DNA of 33,536 bases from NCBI RefSeq assembly GCF_000192435.1, contig NZ_AEUD01000026.1, forward strand, positions 1-33,536. The letters are read 5' to 3'. Of this stretch, positions 1-7,291 are shown piece after piece. The stretch comes from Gordonia neofelifaecis NRRL B-59395. Its GTDB lineage: Bacteria > Actinomycetota > Actinomycetes > Mycobacteriales > Mycobacteriaceae. Positions within the stretch are counted from its first letter, which is position 1. Each line of letters begins with the position of its first letter. A program made the position numbers and the translations under genes. The notes beneath the pieces are model-generated. The model was not told where the DNA came from. It was given only the letters and a program-made list of their open reading frames with translations, and did no database searches.

Positions 1-306
1 GCCGACCTGCAGAATCATGTCCGGCACCGCCTCCCGCAGACCCGCGAGGAGCTCATTGAACTTCGACAACCGCTTCGAGCCCTTGCCGTCGAGCTCACGC
101 ACGTGAATGTGCAGCACCGTCGCCCCGGCCTCATAGCAGTCCACCGCCTTCTGGATGTGCTCCTCCATCTCATCCGGAGAGTATACGAGGACCGCGACGA
201 CTGGGTTACCGTGAGTCCTATGGTCATGGGCATCGGCACCGCGTCGCGACTGCGCTCCCCTCGACCGCGTGCGCGTACCGCAGATGCTGGCATTTAATAG
301 TAGCAT
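1..306 (-). CDS. Partial beta-keto acid cleavage enzyme (BKACE, DUF849), N-terminal part
   Basis: An open frame on the minus strand runs off the left edge. From about position 216 down to 1 it reads like the first strand-helix unit of BKACE proteins: an NP motif, then SPDEMEEHIQKAV, AGATVLHIHVRE and a PDMILQVG stretch. This lines up with the family pattern of NP, TPEE(I/M), GA.(I/V)HIHVR and PD(V/M)I(I/L)Q. Family members are TIM-barrel enzymes that condense a beta-keto acid with acetyl-CoA, using zinc; the HIHVR histidines are zinc ligands. The N-terminus is uncertain. The frame is open up to an ATG at 306, but residues upstream of about 216 do not look like the family, and the expected opening strand seems to sit in the neighbouring frame (MTIGLTVT, around 212-235). 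A frameshift or a wrong start is therefore possible. Everything beyond the first 72 or so family residues lies outside the window. Confidence 0.55.
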   Translation of the reverse strand, partial: MLLLNASICGTRTRSRGAQSRRGADAHDHRTHGNPVVAVLVYSPDEMEEHIQKAVDCYEAGATVLHIHVRELDGKGSKRLSKFNELLAGLREAVPDMILQVG

Positions 307-663
307 CACTGCCAGTAAGTATCACCGGCGCAGCACTGGTAGGGGTCCTCATCGACGTCTCAGCTACCAATGGGCGATACGTAACCGAGAGTGTAAGGAC
401 CACATACGATCACTTGATGTGATGCGACTCATGCTATGAGCGCCGAAGGTCCCAGACTTAACTTGACGGGACTGAAAACTTGCCAGATCGGGACGATCAT
501 GCAGGATCGCGCCCTCAGGAGCGTCGAGCAACGCGGTGACGAGAGTGCCGAGACGCCGCGCGGGATCTGCAAGCAAGGTCCAGTGTTTCCGGGGTCGCGG
601 CTGCCGGGTTGTCGATTGGGAATCGTCGCGTCCGAGGGCGTCGTGATCGGCGATAGTGACGTG

Positions 664-724
664 CGCGTCCCCGTGAGGACTGCTCGTGGACCATATGTCC
701 ACGAGAGGTGATGACGGGGACGCG
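664..724. repeat. 61-bp nested palindromic element, copy A
   Basis: The outer arms are CGCGTCCCCGT (664-674) and ACGGGGACGCG (714-724). The inner arms are CTCGTGGAC (683-691) and GTCCACGAG (697-705) around CATAT. The same layout, with identical total length and inner-stem offset, recurs at 12739-12799. It is probably a small dispersed palindromic repeat, and its function is unknown. Confidence 0.7.
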
Positions 725-924
725 GAGGACGGTGTTGTCCTGTAGCGGCGTCGCCCTCGTCCAGATTCTTGTCCCGTTACCGCTCCGGCTGTTGGGGAGC
801 GGGTGCGCCTGCAGGGTGGTCGAATAGCCCGCGAACCCTTCGACGGGGCTCAGGAGAACCGAAGTGAGCGAGCGTATCGAGACGGCGTGCGGATCTCGAT
901 ACGCCGCGGCGCTTGCGCGCCGAG

Positions 925-995
925 GCTACTCGATCAACCTGGGGCCCTGGGCTACTCGATCAACCTGGAAGACGCCTCGGCCACTCGATCAGCCT
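925..995. repeat. Direct copies of a CTACTCGATCAACC-type repeat
   Basis: GCTACTCGATCAACCTGG occurs at 925-942 and again at 951-968, with a degenerate third copy GCCACTCGATCAGCCT at 980-995. Related GTCGAG/TCGATAC fragments precede it (about 860-905). It resembles the repeat family seen at 10018-10260, 15637-15729 and 25500-25565 in this window. Confidence 0.6.
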
Positions 996-1176
996 TCGGA
1001 CTCCGGGCTGGGACGGTCCTCGCGCGGAACGACAAACGCCAGTGCGCCACCCTCGCGATCAGATCGGCGCGGGGGTCGCGCACTGGCGTCGGCGGACCGT
1101 CGGCGTCGGACTCGACTCTGAAGCACCCCTCGGCCAGTCGGCGGAATTCCTCCGTGTCCCAGCCGATGTCGAAGCT
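952..1176 (-). pseudogene. Possible remnant of a small gene
   Basis: Between in-frame stops at 1177-1179 and 952-954 the minus strand is open for 74 codons. It reads like genuine protein at its start (FDIGWDTEEFRRLAEGCF, acidic and amphipathic). There is no start codon in this frame before that stretch. A GTG at 1182-1184 lies just upstream in a different frame, so a one- or two-base change could have disconnected the start. The 3' end runs into the CTACTCGATCAACC repeats. I recognise no family. A chance ORF is the alternative. Confidence 0.25.
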
Positions 1177-1195
1177 TCAGTCACCACTGTCCGGT

Positions 1196-1216
1196 AAAAC
1201 CGGTTCACCGGTATGT
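1196..1216. promoter_or_regulatory. Candidate autoregulatory (ARE-like) operator
   Basis: About 100 bp upstream of the TetR start lies AAAACCGGTT followed by CACCGGTATGT. The core is two ACCGGT units separated by TC. The half-site CGGTATGT (1209-1216) agrees with the ArpA-type half-site CGGT[A/T][T/C]G[T/G] as I remember it. Because the downstream regulator is ScbR-like, autoregulation through this site is a reasonable inference. It is untested. Confidence 0.4.
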
Positions 1217-1315
1217 AACCGTATACTCTCAAGTAATAACCTGCAAGTCTTCTCGGTTACGATATGTGCCGAATAACAGCACATCAGAGCGTATTTTCAT
1301 GCATGGGGGTCGGCG

Positions 1316-1957
1316 ATGGTCCAGCAGGCGAGAGCGGTTGAGACACGCCGCCAGATCGTCATCGGCGCCGCGAATCTCTTCAGCCGTGTCGGCTACGAGC
1401 GCGCGCGACTCAACGACATCGTCGGCGAGAGCGGACTGACGCGCGGCGCGATCTACTTCCACTTCCAGTCGAAGGACGACCTCGCGAGCATCGTCGTGGA
1501 CGAGTTCCAGACGGTGTCGATGGAAGCCGTCGCCGCGATCGCCCAGCTCGACACCTATGCCATGCGGCAGATCGCGATGCTGTGCCGCGAGATGGGCCGA
1601 CTGCTCGTCGACGACCCCGTGGTCCGCGCGGGCATCCGCCTGATCATCGAACTCCACTCCGGCGAGGCCCCGATCCCGGTGTATCTGGCCTGGATCGAAG
1701 CGATCAAGTACTTCGTCGCCAAGGGCATCGACGAGGGCGATGTGAAGCCCGGCATCGACCCCGACGACGCGGCGGTATTCGTCACCGAGTCGTTCGTCGG
1801 CGCGCACGTCCTGTCCCACGCCGTGTCCGGGCACGACGACCTCCCCGCGCGCATCGACCGCCTCGCCGACTTCCTGGTGATCGCCCTGATGCCCGACGAC
1901 CGCGTCGCCGCTCATCCTGACCTGCTCGGCGCCCGGTGGACTCCGGAGCGCACCTGA
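1316..1957 (+). CDS. TetR-family regulator, ScbR/ArpA-like (gamma-butyrolactone-receptor type)
   Basis: A protein of 213 residues. The N-terminus (about residues 8-55) is a TetR helix-turn-helix: RRQIVIGAANLFSRVGY, then GESGLTRGAIYFHFQSKDDL. The GAIYFHF.SK.DLA ending and the C-terminal half (W in LAWIEAIKYF, then FVGAHVLSHAVSGHDDLPAR) match the ScbR/ArpA subgroup that binds gamma-butyrolactones in streptomycetes. The ATG at 1316 follows a GGGGG stretch about seven bases upstream. It converges on the glycosyltransferase gene with an 18-bp gap. No butyrolactone synthase (AfsA-like) lies in the window, so the ligand is unknown and the protein may be an orphan receptor or respond to another small molecule. 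Autoregulation is suggested by the ARE-like site upstream. Confidence 0.8.
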   Translation: MVQQARAVETRRQIVIGAANLFSRVGYERARLNDIVGESGLTRGAIYFHFQSKDDLASIVVDEFQTVSMEAVAAIAQLDTYAMRQIAMLCREMGRLLVDDPVVRAGIRLIIELHSGEAPIPVYLAWIEAIKYFVAKGIDEGDVKPGIDPDDAAVFVTESFVGAHVLSHAVSGHDDLPARIDRLADFLVIALMPDDRVAAHPDLLGARWTPERT

Positions 1958-1975
1958 GCTCGGTAGCGCGTCGGC

Positions 1976-3106
1976 TCAGCCGACCACCCGGTCGAAGACC
2001 CGCGCGAATCCGTCCGCAGTGCCCGACCAGGAGAACCCCTCCGACCGTTCGCGGGCGGCGGTGCCGAATGCGCGGCGGCGCTCGGGATCGGCGCCGAGCG
2101 CGGCGGTCGCCGCGGCCAGTTCCGCCGCATCGTCCACCAGTACACCCGTGACGCCGTCGACGATCGAATCGACCAACCCCGCGGAACTGCGGTAGCCGAC
2201 AGTCGGCACCCCGTGCTGCGCGGCCTCGATGACGGCGAGACCCCACCCCTCCTTCTGCGACGGCATCAGGTGCACGTCGGCACCGGCCAGCAGCTCGTGC
2301 TTGCGTCGATCGCTGACGTGACCATGGAACGTCACCCGATCGACCACTCCCAGCGACGAGGCCTCGGCGCGGAGCCGATCGGCCCACCAGCCGTCACCCA
2401 CGACGTCGAGGTGGACGTCGGCCCCGGATCCGGCCAGGCTCGCGACCGCCGCCAGCGCATCCTCGATCTGCTTGTGCGGGACCAGTCGCGAGACTGCGAT
2501 GAGGCGCAGCTCCGCCCCGTCGGCAGGCGCCGAGATGCCGGCAGGGACCGGGTCGATACCGCCGCGGACCACGGTGATCCGGTCGCGGTCGACGCCGAGG
2601 TTCGCGAGTTCGACGGCCGACGGCTCGGAGACGGTCACATAGCTGTTCCTCCGGTGCACCCACGGCGCGATCCTCGACTCGATGCGCCAGCCCACCCGGG
2701 CGAGCACCGGCCCGGCCACCGGCCACTGCTCCCGATGGCAGTGATGCACAAGCACGACGGTCGGAGCGTCGGTGACGAGCCGCGCGAAGAACGGGACGCC
2801 GTTCTGCGTGTCGACGACGACGTCCGGCCGGTAGCCCGCCAGCCGACCCCGGCCCCAGCGGGCCGCGAGGATGGTCGCCAGCGCCCGCGGATACACCGTG
2901 AGTCGGCCTCCACCGCGAACGATCCGGACACCGTCCCGCATCTGCATGCGCGCCGATCCGGGATAGCGCGCGGTGAGCAGCGTGACCCGCGACCCGCGCG
3001 CCGCGAACTCGGCACCCACCCGTTCGAGGTAACGCTCACTGCCGCCGCCTTGCGGATGGCCGGTGTCACGCCAGCACAGCAGCAGGACATCGGTCGGAAC
3101 GCTCAT
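1976..3106 (-). CDS. Family 4 glycosyltransferase (Rv0225-like)
   Basis: A retaining GT-B glycosyltransferase of 376 residues from the ATG at 3106; a longer start at 3136 would overlap the divergent gene. The N-terminal donor/acceptor fold opens with DVLLLCWRD, followed by the GGGSERYLE loop. The C-terminal GT4 domain has RLVPHKQ, the DVVGDG strand and the EGWGLAVIE signature, whose E-x7-E places the nucleotide-sugar-binding glutamates. It is divergent from a SAM methyltransferase with 28 bp between the start codons, the same arrangement I recall for M. tuberculosis Rv0225/Rv0224c. It most likely transfers a sugar onto an envelope glycolipid or polysaccharide at the cytoplasmic membrane; the acceptor cannot be read from the sequence. 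Confidence 0.85.
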   Translation of the reverse strand: MSVPTDVLLLCWRDTGHPQGGGSERYLERVGAEFAARGSRVTLLTARYPGSARMQMRDGVRIVRGGGRLTVYPRALATILAARWGRGRLAGYRPDVVVDTQNGVPFFARLVTDAPTVVLVHHCHREQWPVAGPVLARVGWRIESRIAPWVHRRNSYVTVSEPSAVELANLGVDRDRITVVRGGIDPVPAGISAPADGAELRLIAVSRLVPHKQIEDALAAVASLAGSGADVHLDVVGDGWWADRLRAEASSLGVVDRVTFHGHVSDRRKHELLAGADVHLMPSQKEGWGLAVIEAAQHGVPTVGYRSSAGLVDSIVDGVTGVLVDDAAELAAATAALGADPERRRAFGTAARERSEGFSWSGTADGFARVFDRVVG

Positions 3107-3134
3107 TCCGTCCAGCGTATGCGAACCTGACTGC

Positions 3135-3902
3135 ATGCCGCGTTCCCGGATCCCAGCCGCTGCCGATCACTTCGCCCGGCACGCCACTCTCCGTCGATCG
3201 ATCCGGCTGCTGGACGCGTTCCGCTATGAGCAGTCGGTCCCCGCACGGTTCTACTCCGCGCTCGCGGAGGACACCGCGATGATGGTCGCCGACCTGCATC
3301 CCGAACCGCTGTCGGGCGCAACGGTCCTCGACGTCGGCGGCGGACCCGGATTCTTCGCCGACGCGTTCGCCGACCGCGGCGCCCGCTATCTGTCGGTGGA
3401 GCCGGATGCCGGCGAGATGAGCGCGGCGGGCATCGACCAGCGCACGGCGGTGCGGGCGCAGGGTGAGCATCTGCCGTTCCGGACCGGCAGCGTCGACGTC
3501 TGCTACTCGTCGAACGTCGCCGAGCACACCCCGACGCCGTGGGAGATGGCCGACGAGATGGTCCGAGTGACCCGCCCCGGCGGGACCGTCATCCTCAGCT
3601 ACACCCTGTGGTGGGGCCCGTTCGGCGGCCACGAGATGGGGCTGACGCACTATCTCGGCGGACATCGCGCCGCACGCCGCTACACCCGCAGACACGGCCA
3701 TCCGCCGAAGAATCTGTACGGCGTCTCCCTGTTTCCGATCACCGCCGCCGCGGGTCTCCGCTGGGCGCAATCCACAGGCGAGGCGACCCTCGTGGCGGCG
3801 ATTCCACGCTATGTCCCCAGGTTCGCATGGTCAGTTGTGCACATCCCCGGCATCCGCGAGGTCGCCGCGACCAACCTGGTACTGGTGCTTCAGAAAAACT
3901 GA
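3135..3902 (+). CDS. Class I SAM-dependent methyltransferase (Rv0224c-like)
   Basis: A protein of 255 residues from the ATG at 3135. An upstream in-frame start at 3063 would run into the divergent glycosyltransferase. Motif I is VLDVGGGPGFF, with the acidic residue ending the second strand in LSVEPD. Post-motifs follow in QGEHLPFRTGSVDVCYSSNVAEHT and RPGGTVILS, typical of the Methyltransf_11 fold. The divergent neighbour is a glycosyltransferase, the pairing known from mycobacteria where the methyltransferase was reported important for growth (recollection). A role in O-methylation of an envelope sugar or lipid is inferred. Downstream is a spacer with DnaA-box-like sequences. Confidence 0.85.
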   Translation: MPRSRIPAAADHFARHATLRRSIRLLDAFRYEQSVPARFYSALAEDTAMMVADLHPEPLSGATVLDVGGGPGFFADAFADRGARYLSVEPDAGEMSAAGIDQRTAVRAQGEHLPFRTGSVDVCYSSNVAEHTPTPWEMADEMVRVTRPGGTVILSYTLWWGPFGGHEMGLTHYLGGHRAARRYTRRHGHPPKNLYGVSLFPITAAAGLRWAQSTGEATLVAAIPRYVPRFAWSVVHIPGIREVAATNLVLVLQKN

Positions 3903-3942
3903 GGTCAGGGCATATTTCAGCGCCTGCAAACGACCGGTGAAT

Positions 3943-4113
3943 CCATCCACACTGTGGAAATTACATGTGTGTAATTCATACACACTGTGGATGATGGCTG
4001 TGGATAACTGTTGATAACTTATCCCGAACTGTTAACAGTCGCCAAACTGGGCACACTGCACCACTTCAGTCACACTACTCGAATATTTGTTCGATGCACA
4101 AGGCTGTGCACAA
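3943..4113. promoter_or_regulatory. Cluster of DnaA-box-like sequences in an AT-richer spacer
   Basis: TGTGGATAA at 3999-4007 is an exact TTATCCACA box on the minus strand. Near matches are CCATCCACA (3943-3951), TGTGGAAAT (3953-3961), TGTGGATGA (3986-3994), TGTTGATAA (4009-4017) and TGTGCACAA (4105-4113). Dyads accompany them: TCCACA-C-TGTGGA (3946-3958) and GTGTGTA-N5-TACACAC (3967-3985). The stretch is markedly less GC-rich than its surroundings. dnaA, dnaN and other origin genes are absent, so this is not the usual oriC context. Confidence 0.55.
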
Positions 4114-4118
4114 CGGCA

Positions 4119-4153
4119 GAGCCGGTCCGGACATGTCGTGTCCGGACCGGCTC
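4119..4153 (-). terminator. Strong hairpin downstream of the ABC/MmpS-like operon
   Basis: A perfect 15-bp inverted repeat, GAGCCGGTCCGGACA and TGTCCGGACCGGCTC, with a TGTCG loop. It starts about 24 bases past the stop of the MmpS-like gene. There is no long T-run, as is common for high-GC actinobacterial terminators. Confidence 0.7.
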
Positions 4154-4176
4154 GTGAGGTCCTGTCAGCAGCGCGC

Positions 4177-4668
4177 TCAGTGAGGCAGGCGCCCCGCACA
4201 CCGCAGCGGGCCCCCGTGGGCCGTGCTCGACGACACCAGCTGATCACCCTGCAGGATGGTGCAGGTCACCGGTCCGCGGACGACGATCGCGGTCATCTCC
4301 ACGTCTCGATCGGAGACCGTCGTCTGCGACGACCACGGCGTGCCGGTCGCCGCGATCACCACGCGGCCACCCGAATCGCGGTAGGCGAGCGCCACCACGT
4401 CGCCGTCGCCGGTGAGCTGATAGGTCACCGACCCCGGCGGAACGGTGGTCGTCGTGCGGGTCGGAGTGGTCGGAGCGGGCGACGACGTCTCGGTGTCCGA
4501 CGTCGTCGTCGCCGCGCTCGGCGTCGACGTGGAGCCAGGGGCCGCGGTGTCAGCCGGCCCCGACCGGAACACCATGAATCCGACCGCGGCCAGAATGATC
4601 ACCGCGACGATCACCACCAGCGACAGCAGGACGGTGCGGCCGCGACCCGACGGCGATTCGCTACTCAT
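4177..4668 (-). CDS. MmpS-like membrane-anchored exported protein
   Basis: About 163 residues from the ATG at 4668; a GTG three codons upstream (4677) is an alternative. A short cytoplasmic tail precedes one membrane segment (VLLSLVVIVAVIILAAVGFMVF). A Thr/Ser/Pro-rich linker and a C-terminal beta domain follow (VTYQLTGDGDVVALAYRD, GTPWSSQTTV, a Cys pair in VTCTILQGDQLV and PLRCAG). This layout is that of MmpS accessory proteins, which in mycobacteria work with MmpL (RND) transporters in siderophore or lipid export. Here the gene sits 33 bp downstream of a MacB/FtsX-type ABC permease on the same strand and no MmpL is present. It is probably the third gene of that operon. Confidence 0.7.
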   Translation of the reverse strand: MSSESPSGRGRTVLLSLVVIVAVIILAAVGFMVFRSGPADTAAPGSTSTPSAATTTSDTETSSPAPTTPTRTTTTVPPGSVTYQLTGDGDVVALAYRDSGGRVVIAATGTPWSSQTTVSDRDVEMTAIVVRGPVTCTILQGDQLVSSSTAHGGPLRCAGRLPH

Positions 4669-4701
4669 GCCGATCACCGTATACCGGGACGATCGCCACC
4701 C

Positions 4702-7287
4702 TCATTCGGAGGTGATCGCCTCGAGTGGACGCGTCCGCGCCGCCGTCACCGCAGGCCACAGGGCCGCGATCACACCGACCACCGCGGCGCCGACCAGCGT
4801 TCCGCCGATCAGGCCCCAGGGGATCACCACCCCCTCCAGGCCCCAATAGGCCAGGGTCCGGACGAGCGGGATGCCGATCGCCAGACCGAGGACCGTGCCC
4901 AGGAGGGCGCCGAAGACCGCGATATACGTCGACTCCAGGTAGATGGTCCGGCGCACCTGAGCACGGGCCATGCCGACCGCCCTCAGCATGCCGATCTCCT
5001 GCCGCCGCTCCACCACCGACAGCGCCAGGGTGTTCACGATGCCGAGCACCGCGATCACCAGCGACAGCGCCAGCAACGCGTACAGCGTCGCCATCATCTG
5101 GTCGATCTGCGAGGAGATCGAGCTCTTGAACTGGTCACGGTCCTGCACCTGCGCCGTGAGGTACTCGGCTGTCGCGCTCTCGAGCTGAGTGCGCAGGTCG
5201 CCGGCCTTCACCCCCGGTTTCGCGACGACGAGGACCGGGCCGGCGATCCGCTTGGTCACCGCGGGCATCAGCTGCTCGTACGAACCCCAGCCGACCATCA
5301 CCGAGGTGATCGCCTCGTTGCGCTCGAAGATGCCGGTCACCTTGGTCACGACCTCGTCGCCGGTGGCACTGGTGAAGGTCACCTGGTCCCCCAGCTTCCA
5401 GCCGTGGTCGCGGGACTCGGCGTCGCTGATCAGCAGGCCGTCGTCGGGCAGATCGAGGCTGCCCTGTGTCACCGTGATCGAGGCGACGTCGCCGATCGCG
5501 CCGCCGTACGGGGAGGTCACGTACGTGTCCTTGCCGTCCAGCTTGGCCTGGCCGTACGCCTGCGCGACCACCTTGTCGGCTCCCGGAGCCTCCTTGACCG
5601 CGTCGACCACCGACAGCGGCAGCGGCATGTTGTTGGTGCCCGTCACCACGAAGTCGGCCTTGAGTCCCTTATCGACCGACGAGTTCACGGTGCCCTTGAA
5701 CGACCATCCCAGCGTGCCGATCACGACTACCAGCATCAGCCCGAGAGTGAGCGCGAACGCCGTCGCGGCGCTGCGCCGCGGGTTGCGGACGGCGTTGGTC
5801 CGGGCCAGCTTGCCGACGGTGCCGAACGGCTTCTGGAAGATCGCGCCGAACACGCCGACCACCGGCTGCGAGATGGCCGGGGCACCGAGCACCACCGCGA
5901 TCACCGCGAGCAATGCGCCGACGCCGACGATCGTCGCCGCACCGGCACCCTCGCCCAGGCCGCCGACCACAAGCGCGGCCACCCCGAGGACGCCGAAGAT
6001 CGCGGCGGCCAGGGTGCGCACGCGCAGTGAACCCGCGCCCGGTTCCACCGTGCTCTCGCGCATCGCCTCGACGGGCGGGATCCGCGAAGCCCGACGTGCC
6101 GGAATCCAGGCGCTGAGCAGCGTCACGACCACGCCGACGAAGATCGCGGACAGGATCGCCGCGATACCGACATCGACGCCGTTGGACGGGAGTCCCTGCG
6201 ACTTGGTGAAGGCCAGCATGCCCGCCGCGATCGCGACACCGAGCCCGAGACCGATCACCCCGCCGATGACGCCGACGATGAGCGCCTCGAGAAGGACCGA
6301 TCGCGAGACGTTCTCGCGGCTGGCGCCGATCGCCCGCAGCAGCGCGAGCTCGCGGTTCCGCTGCGCGACGATCATCGAGAACGTGTTGTAGATGATGAAG
6401 GTGCCGACCAGCAGACCGATCGCCGCGAACGCGAGCAGGATCGCCCGGAAGATCGTCAGGAACTGCTGAATGCTCTGCTTCTGGTCCTCGCGCACCTGGT
6501 CGCCGGTCCGGACCTTGTAGAGCTCGTCGACGTCGACGGACTTACCCGACTTCGCGACGGCATCGGCGATCTGCGCGTGCACGGCGTCGCGCAGCTGCTC
6601 GTCGGAGACGCCCGGACGCGCGGCCAGATCGACAGTGCTCACATAATGACCGTCGGAGAACAGCTTGGCCGCGGTGGCCTGGTCGAACAGCACGCCGACG
6701 TAGCCGCCGGTGGACGACTCGGTGTCGTTGATGCCGACGACCGTCACCTCCATCGGCGCGGCCAGTCCGGCACCGACGACCACCTTGGTCTTGCTGCCGA
6801 CCGTCAGCGAACCCTTGTCCGCCGCGCCCGCGTTGATCGCGATCTCACCGGACTTGGCGGGCGCGCGGCCCTGCGTGAATGTCACGTCCTGACCGACGGC
6901 CTGATCCGGCGGGAGGTAGGTCAGGCCCATACTCGGTGCACCGCCGGTCTGGACCGCCCGGCCCGAGGAGTCGGCGAGGGTCACCGAACCGGAGTTCAGG
7001 GCGGCGAGCCGCTCGATGCCGAGCTGCTGCTCGTTCTTCTTCAGACCGTCGACGATGGCGACCGGCACGCCCGGCGAATCCTGGCCCGCCGCGGTGACCT
7101 CCACCGAGACACCCTTGGCGACGTCGTCGAAGATCGAGTTGAATGCGCTCGACACCGTGGAGGTGAAGATCACCGCGCCCGCGACGAAGCTGGTGCCCAG
7201 AACCACGGAGAAGACCGTCAGGACCAGCCTGATCTTGTGTGATGCAAGGCTTCTCAACGAGACCTTGCGCATGACATTGGCAGCCAT
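4702..7287 (-). CDS. ABC transporter permease, MacB/FtsX type with two FtsX units
   Basis: 861 residues. A first membrane helix at about 20-41 is followed by a large extracytoplasmic region (about 42-265). The first FtsX module (about 275-400) carries FIIYNTFSMIVAQRNREL and the ALLRAIGAS coupling helix. Further helices lie at about 425-475 and 505-530. A second extracytoplasmic region precedes a second FtsX module (about 730-860) with NTLALSVVERRQEIGMLRAVG and ARTRPLEAI. This duplicated architecture is usual for actinobacterial single-chain permeases of the LolE/MacB superfamily, which use mechanotransmission rather than a substrate channel. The start ATG follows GAGGTGA, and the gene is four bases from the ATPase stop. 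The substrate is unknown; the MmpS-like partner suggests an envelope lipid or peptide. Confidence 0.9.
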   Translation of the reverse strand: MAANVMRKVSLRSLASHKIRLVLTVFSVVLGTSFVAGAVIFTSTVSSAFNSIFDDVAKGVSVEVTAAGQDSPGVPVAIVDGLKKNEQQLGIERLAALNSGSVTLADSSGRAVQTGGAPSMGLTYLPPDQAVGQDVTFTQGRAPAKSGEIAINAGAADKGSLTVGSKTKVVVGAGLAAPMEVTVVGINDTESSTGGYVGVLFDQATAAKLFSDGHYVSTVDLAARPGVSDEQLRDAVHAQIADAVAKSGKSVDVDELYKVRTGDQVREDQKQSIQQFLTIFRAILLAFAAIGLLVGTFIIYNTFSMIVAQRNRELALLRAIGASRENVSRSVLLEALIVGVIGGVIGLGLGVAIAAGMLAFTKSQGLPSNGVDVGIAAILSAIFVGVVVTLLSAWIPARRASRIPPVEAMRESTVEPGAGSLRVRTLAAAIFGVLGVAALVVGGLGEGAGAATIVGVGALLAVIAVVLGAPAISQPVVGVFGAIFQKPFGTVGKLARTNAVRNPRRSAATAFALTLGLMLVVVIGTLGWSFKGTVNSSVDKGLKADFVVTGTNNMPLPLSVVDAVKEAPGADKVVAQAYGQAKLDGKDTYVTSPYGGAIGDVASITVTQGSLDLPDDGLLISDAESRDHGWKLGDQVTFTSATGDEVVTKVTGIFERNEAITSVMVGWGSYEQLMPAVTKRIAGPVLVVAKPGVKAGDLRTQLESATAEYLTAQVQDRDQFKSSISSQIDQMMATLYALLALSLVIAVLGIVNTLALSVVERRQEIGMLRAVGMARAQVRRTIYLESTYIAVFGALLGTVLGLAIGIPLVRTLAYWGLEGVVIPWGLIGGTLVGAAVVGVIAALWPAVTAARTRPLEAITSE

Positions 7288-7291
7288 GGGT

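Larger units (their letters stand above)
307..1195. other. Long intergenic stretch with repeats and no convincing intact gene
   Basis: Roughly 900 bases between the BKACE fragment and the TetR gene. Short ORFs exist on both strands, but none reads like a protein family and they overlap each other in conflicting frames. The region holds a 61-bp nested palindrome (664-724), direct copies of a GCTACTCGATCAACCTGG unit (925-968), and a possible gene remnant on the minus strand (952-1176). It looks like a decayed or repeat-accumulating spacer. Confidence 0.6.

Noticed and set aside
434-711. Short plus-strand ORF before the first palindrome
   Set aside because: No family resemblance, overlaps an equally long antisense ORF, and no ribosome binding site is evident.
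952-1000. Insertion sequence end
   Set aside because: The direct repeats are short and match the dispersed repeat family; there is no transposase and no target duplication.
3943-4113. Chromosomal oriC
   Set aside because: No dnaA, dnaN, recF or parAB nearby, and the flanking genes are of a type found away from the origin in mycobacteria; kept only as a DnaA-box cluster.
4087-6030. Long plus-strand ORF (about 647 codons)
   Set aside because: It is antisense to the ABC permease and MmpS-like genes, very rich in Arg/His/Asp, and matches no family; a common high-GC shadow.
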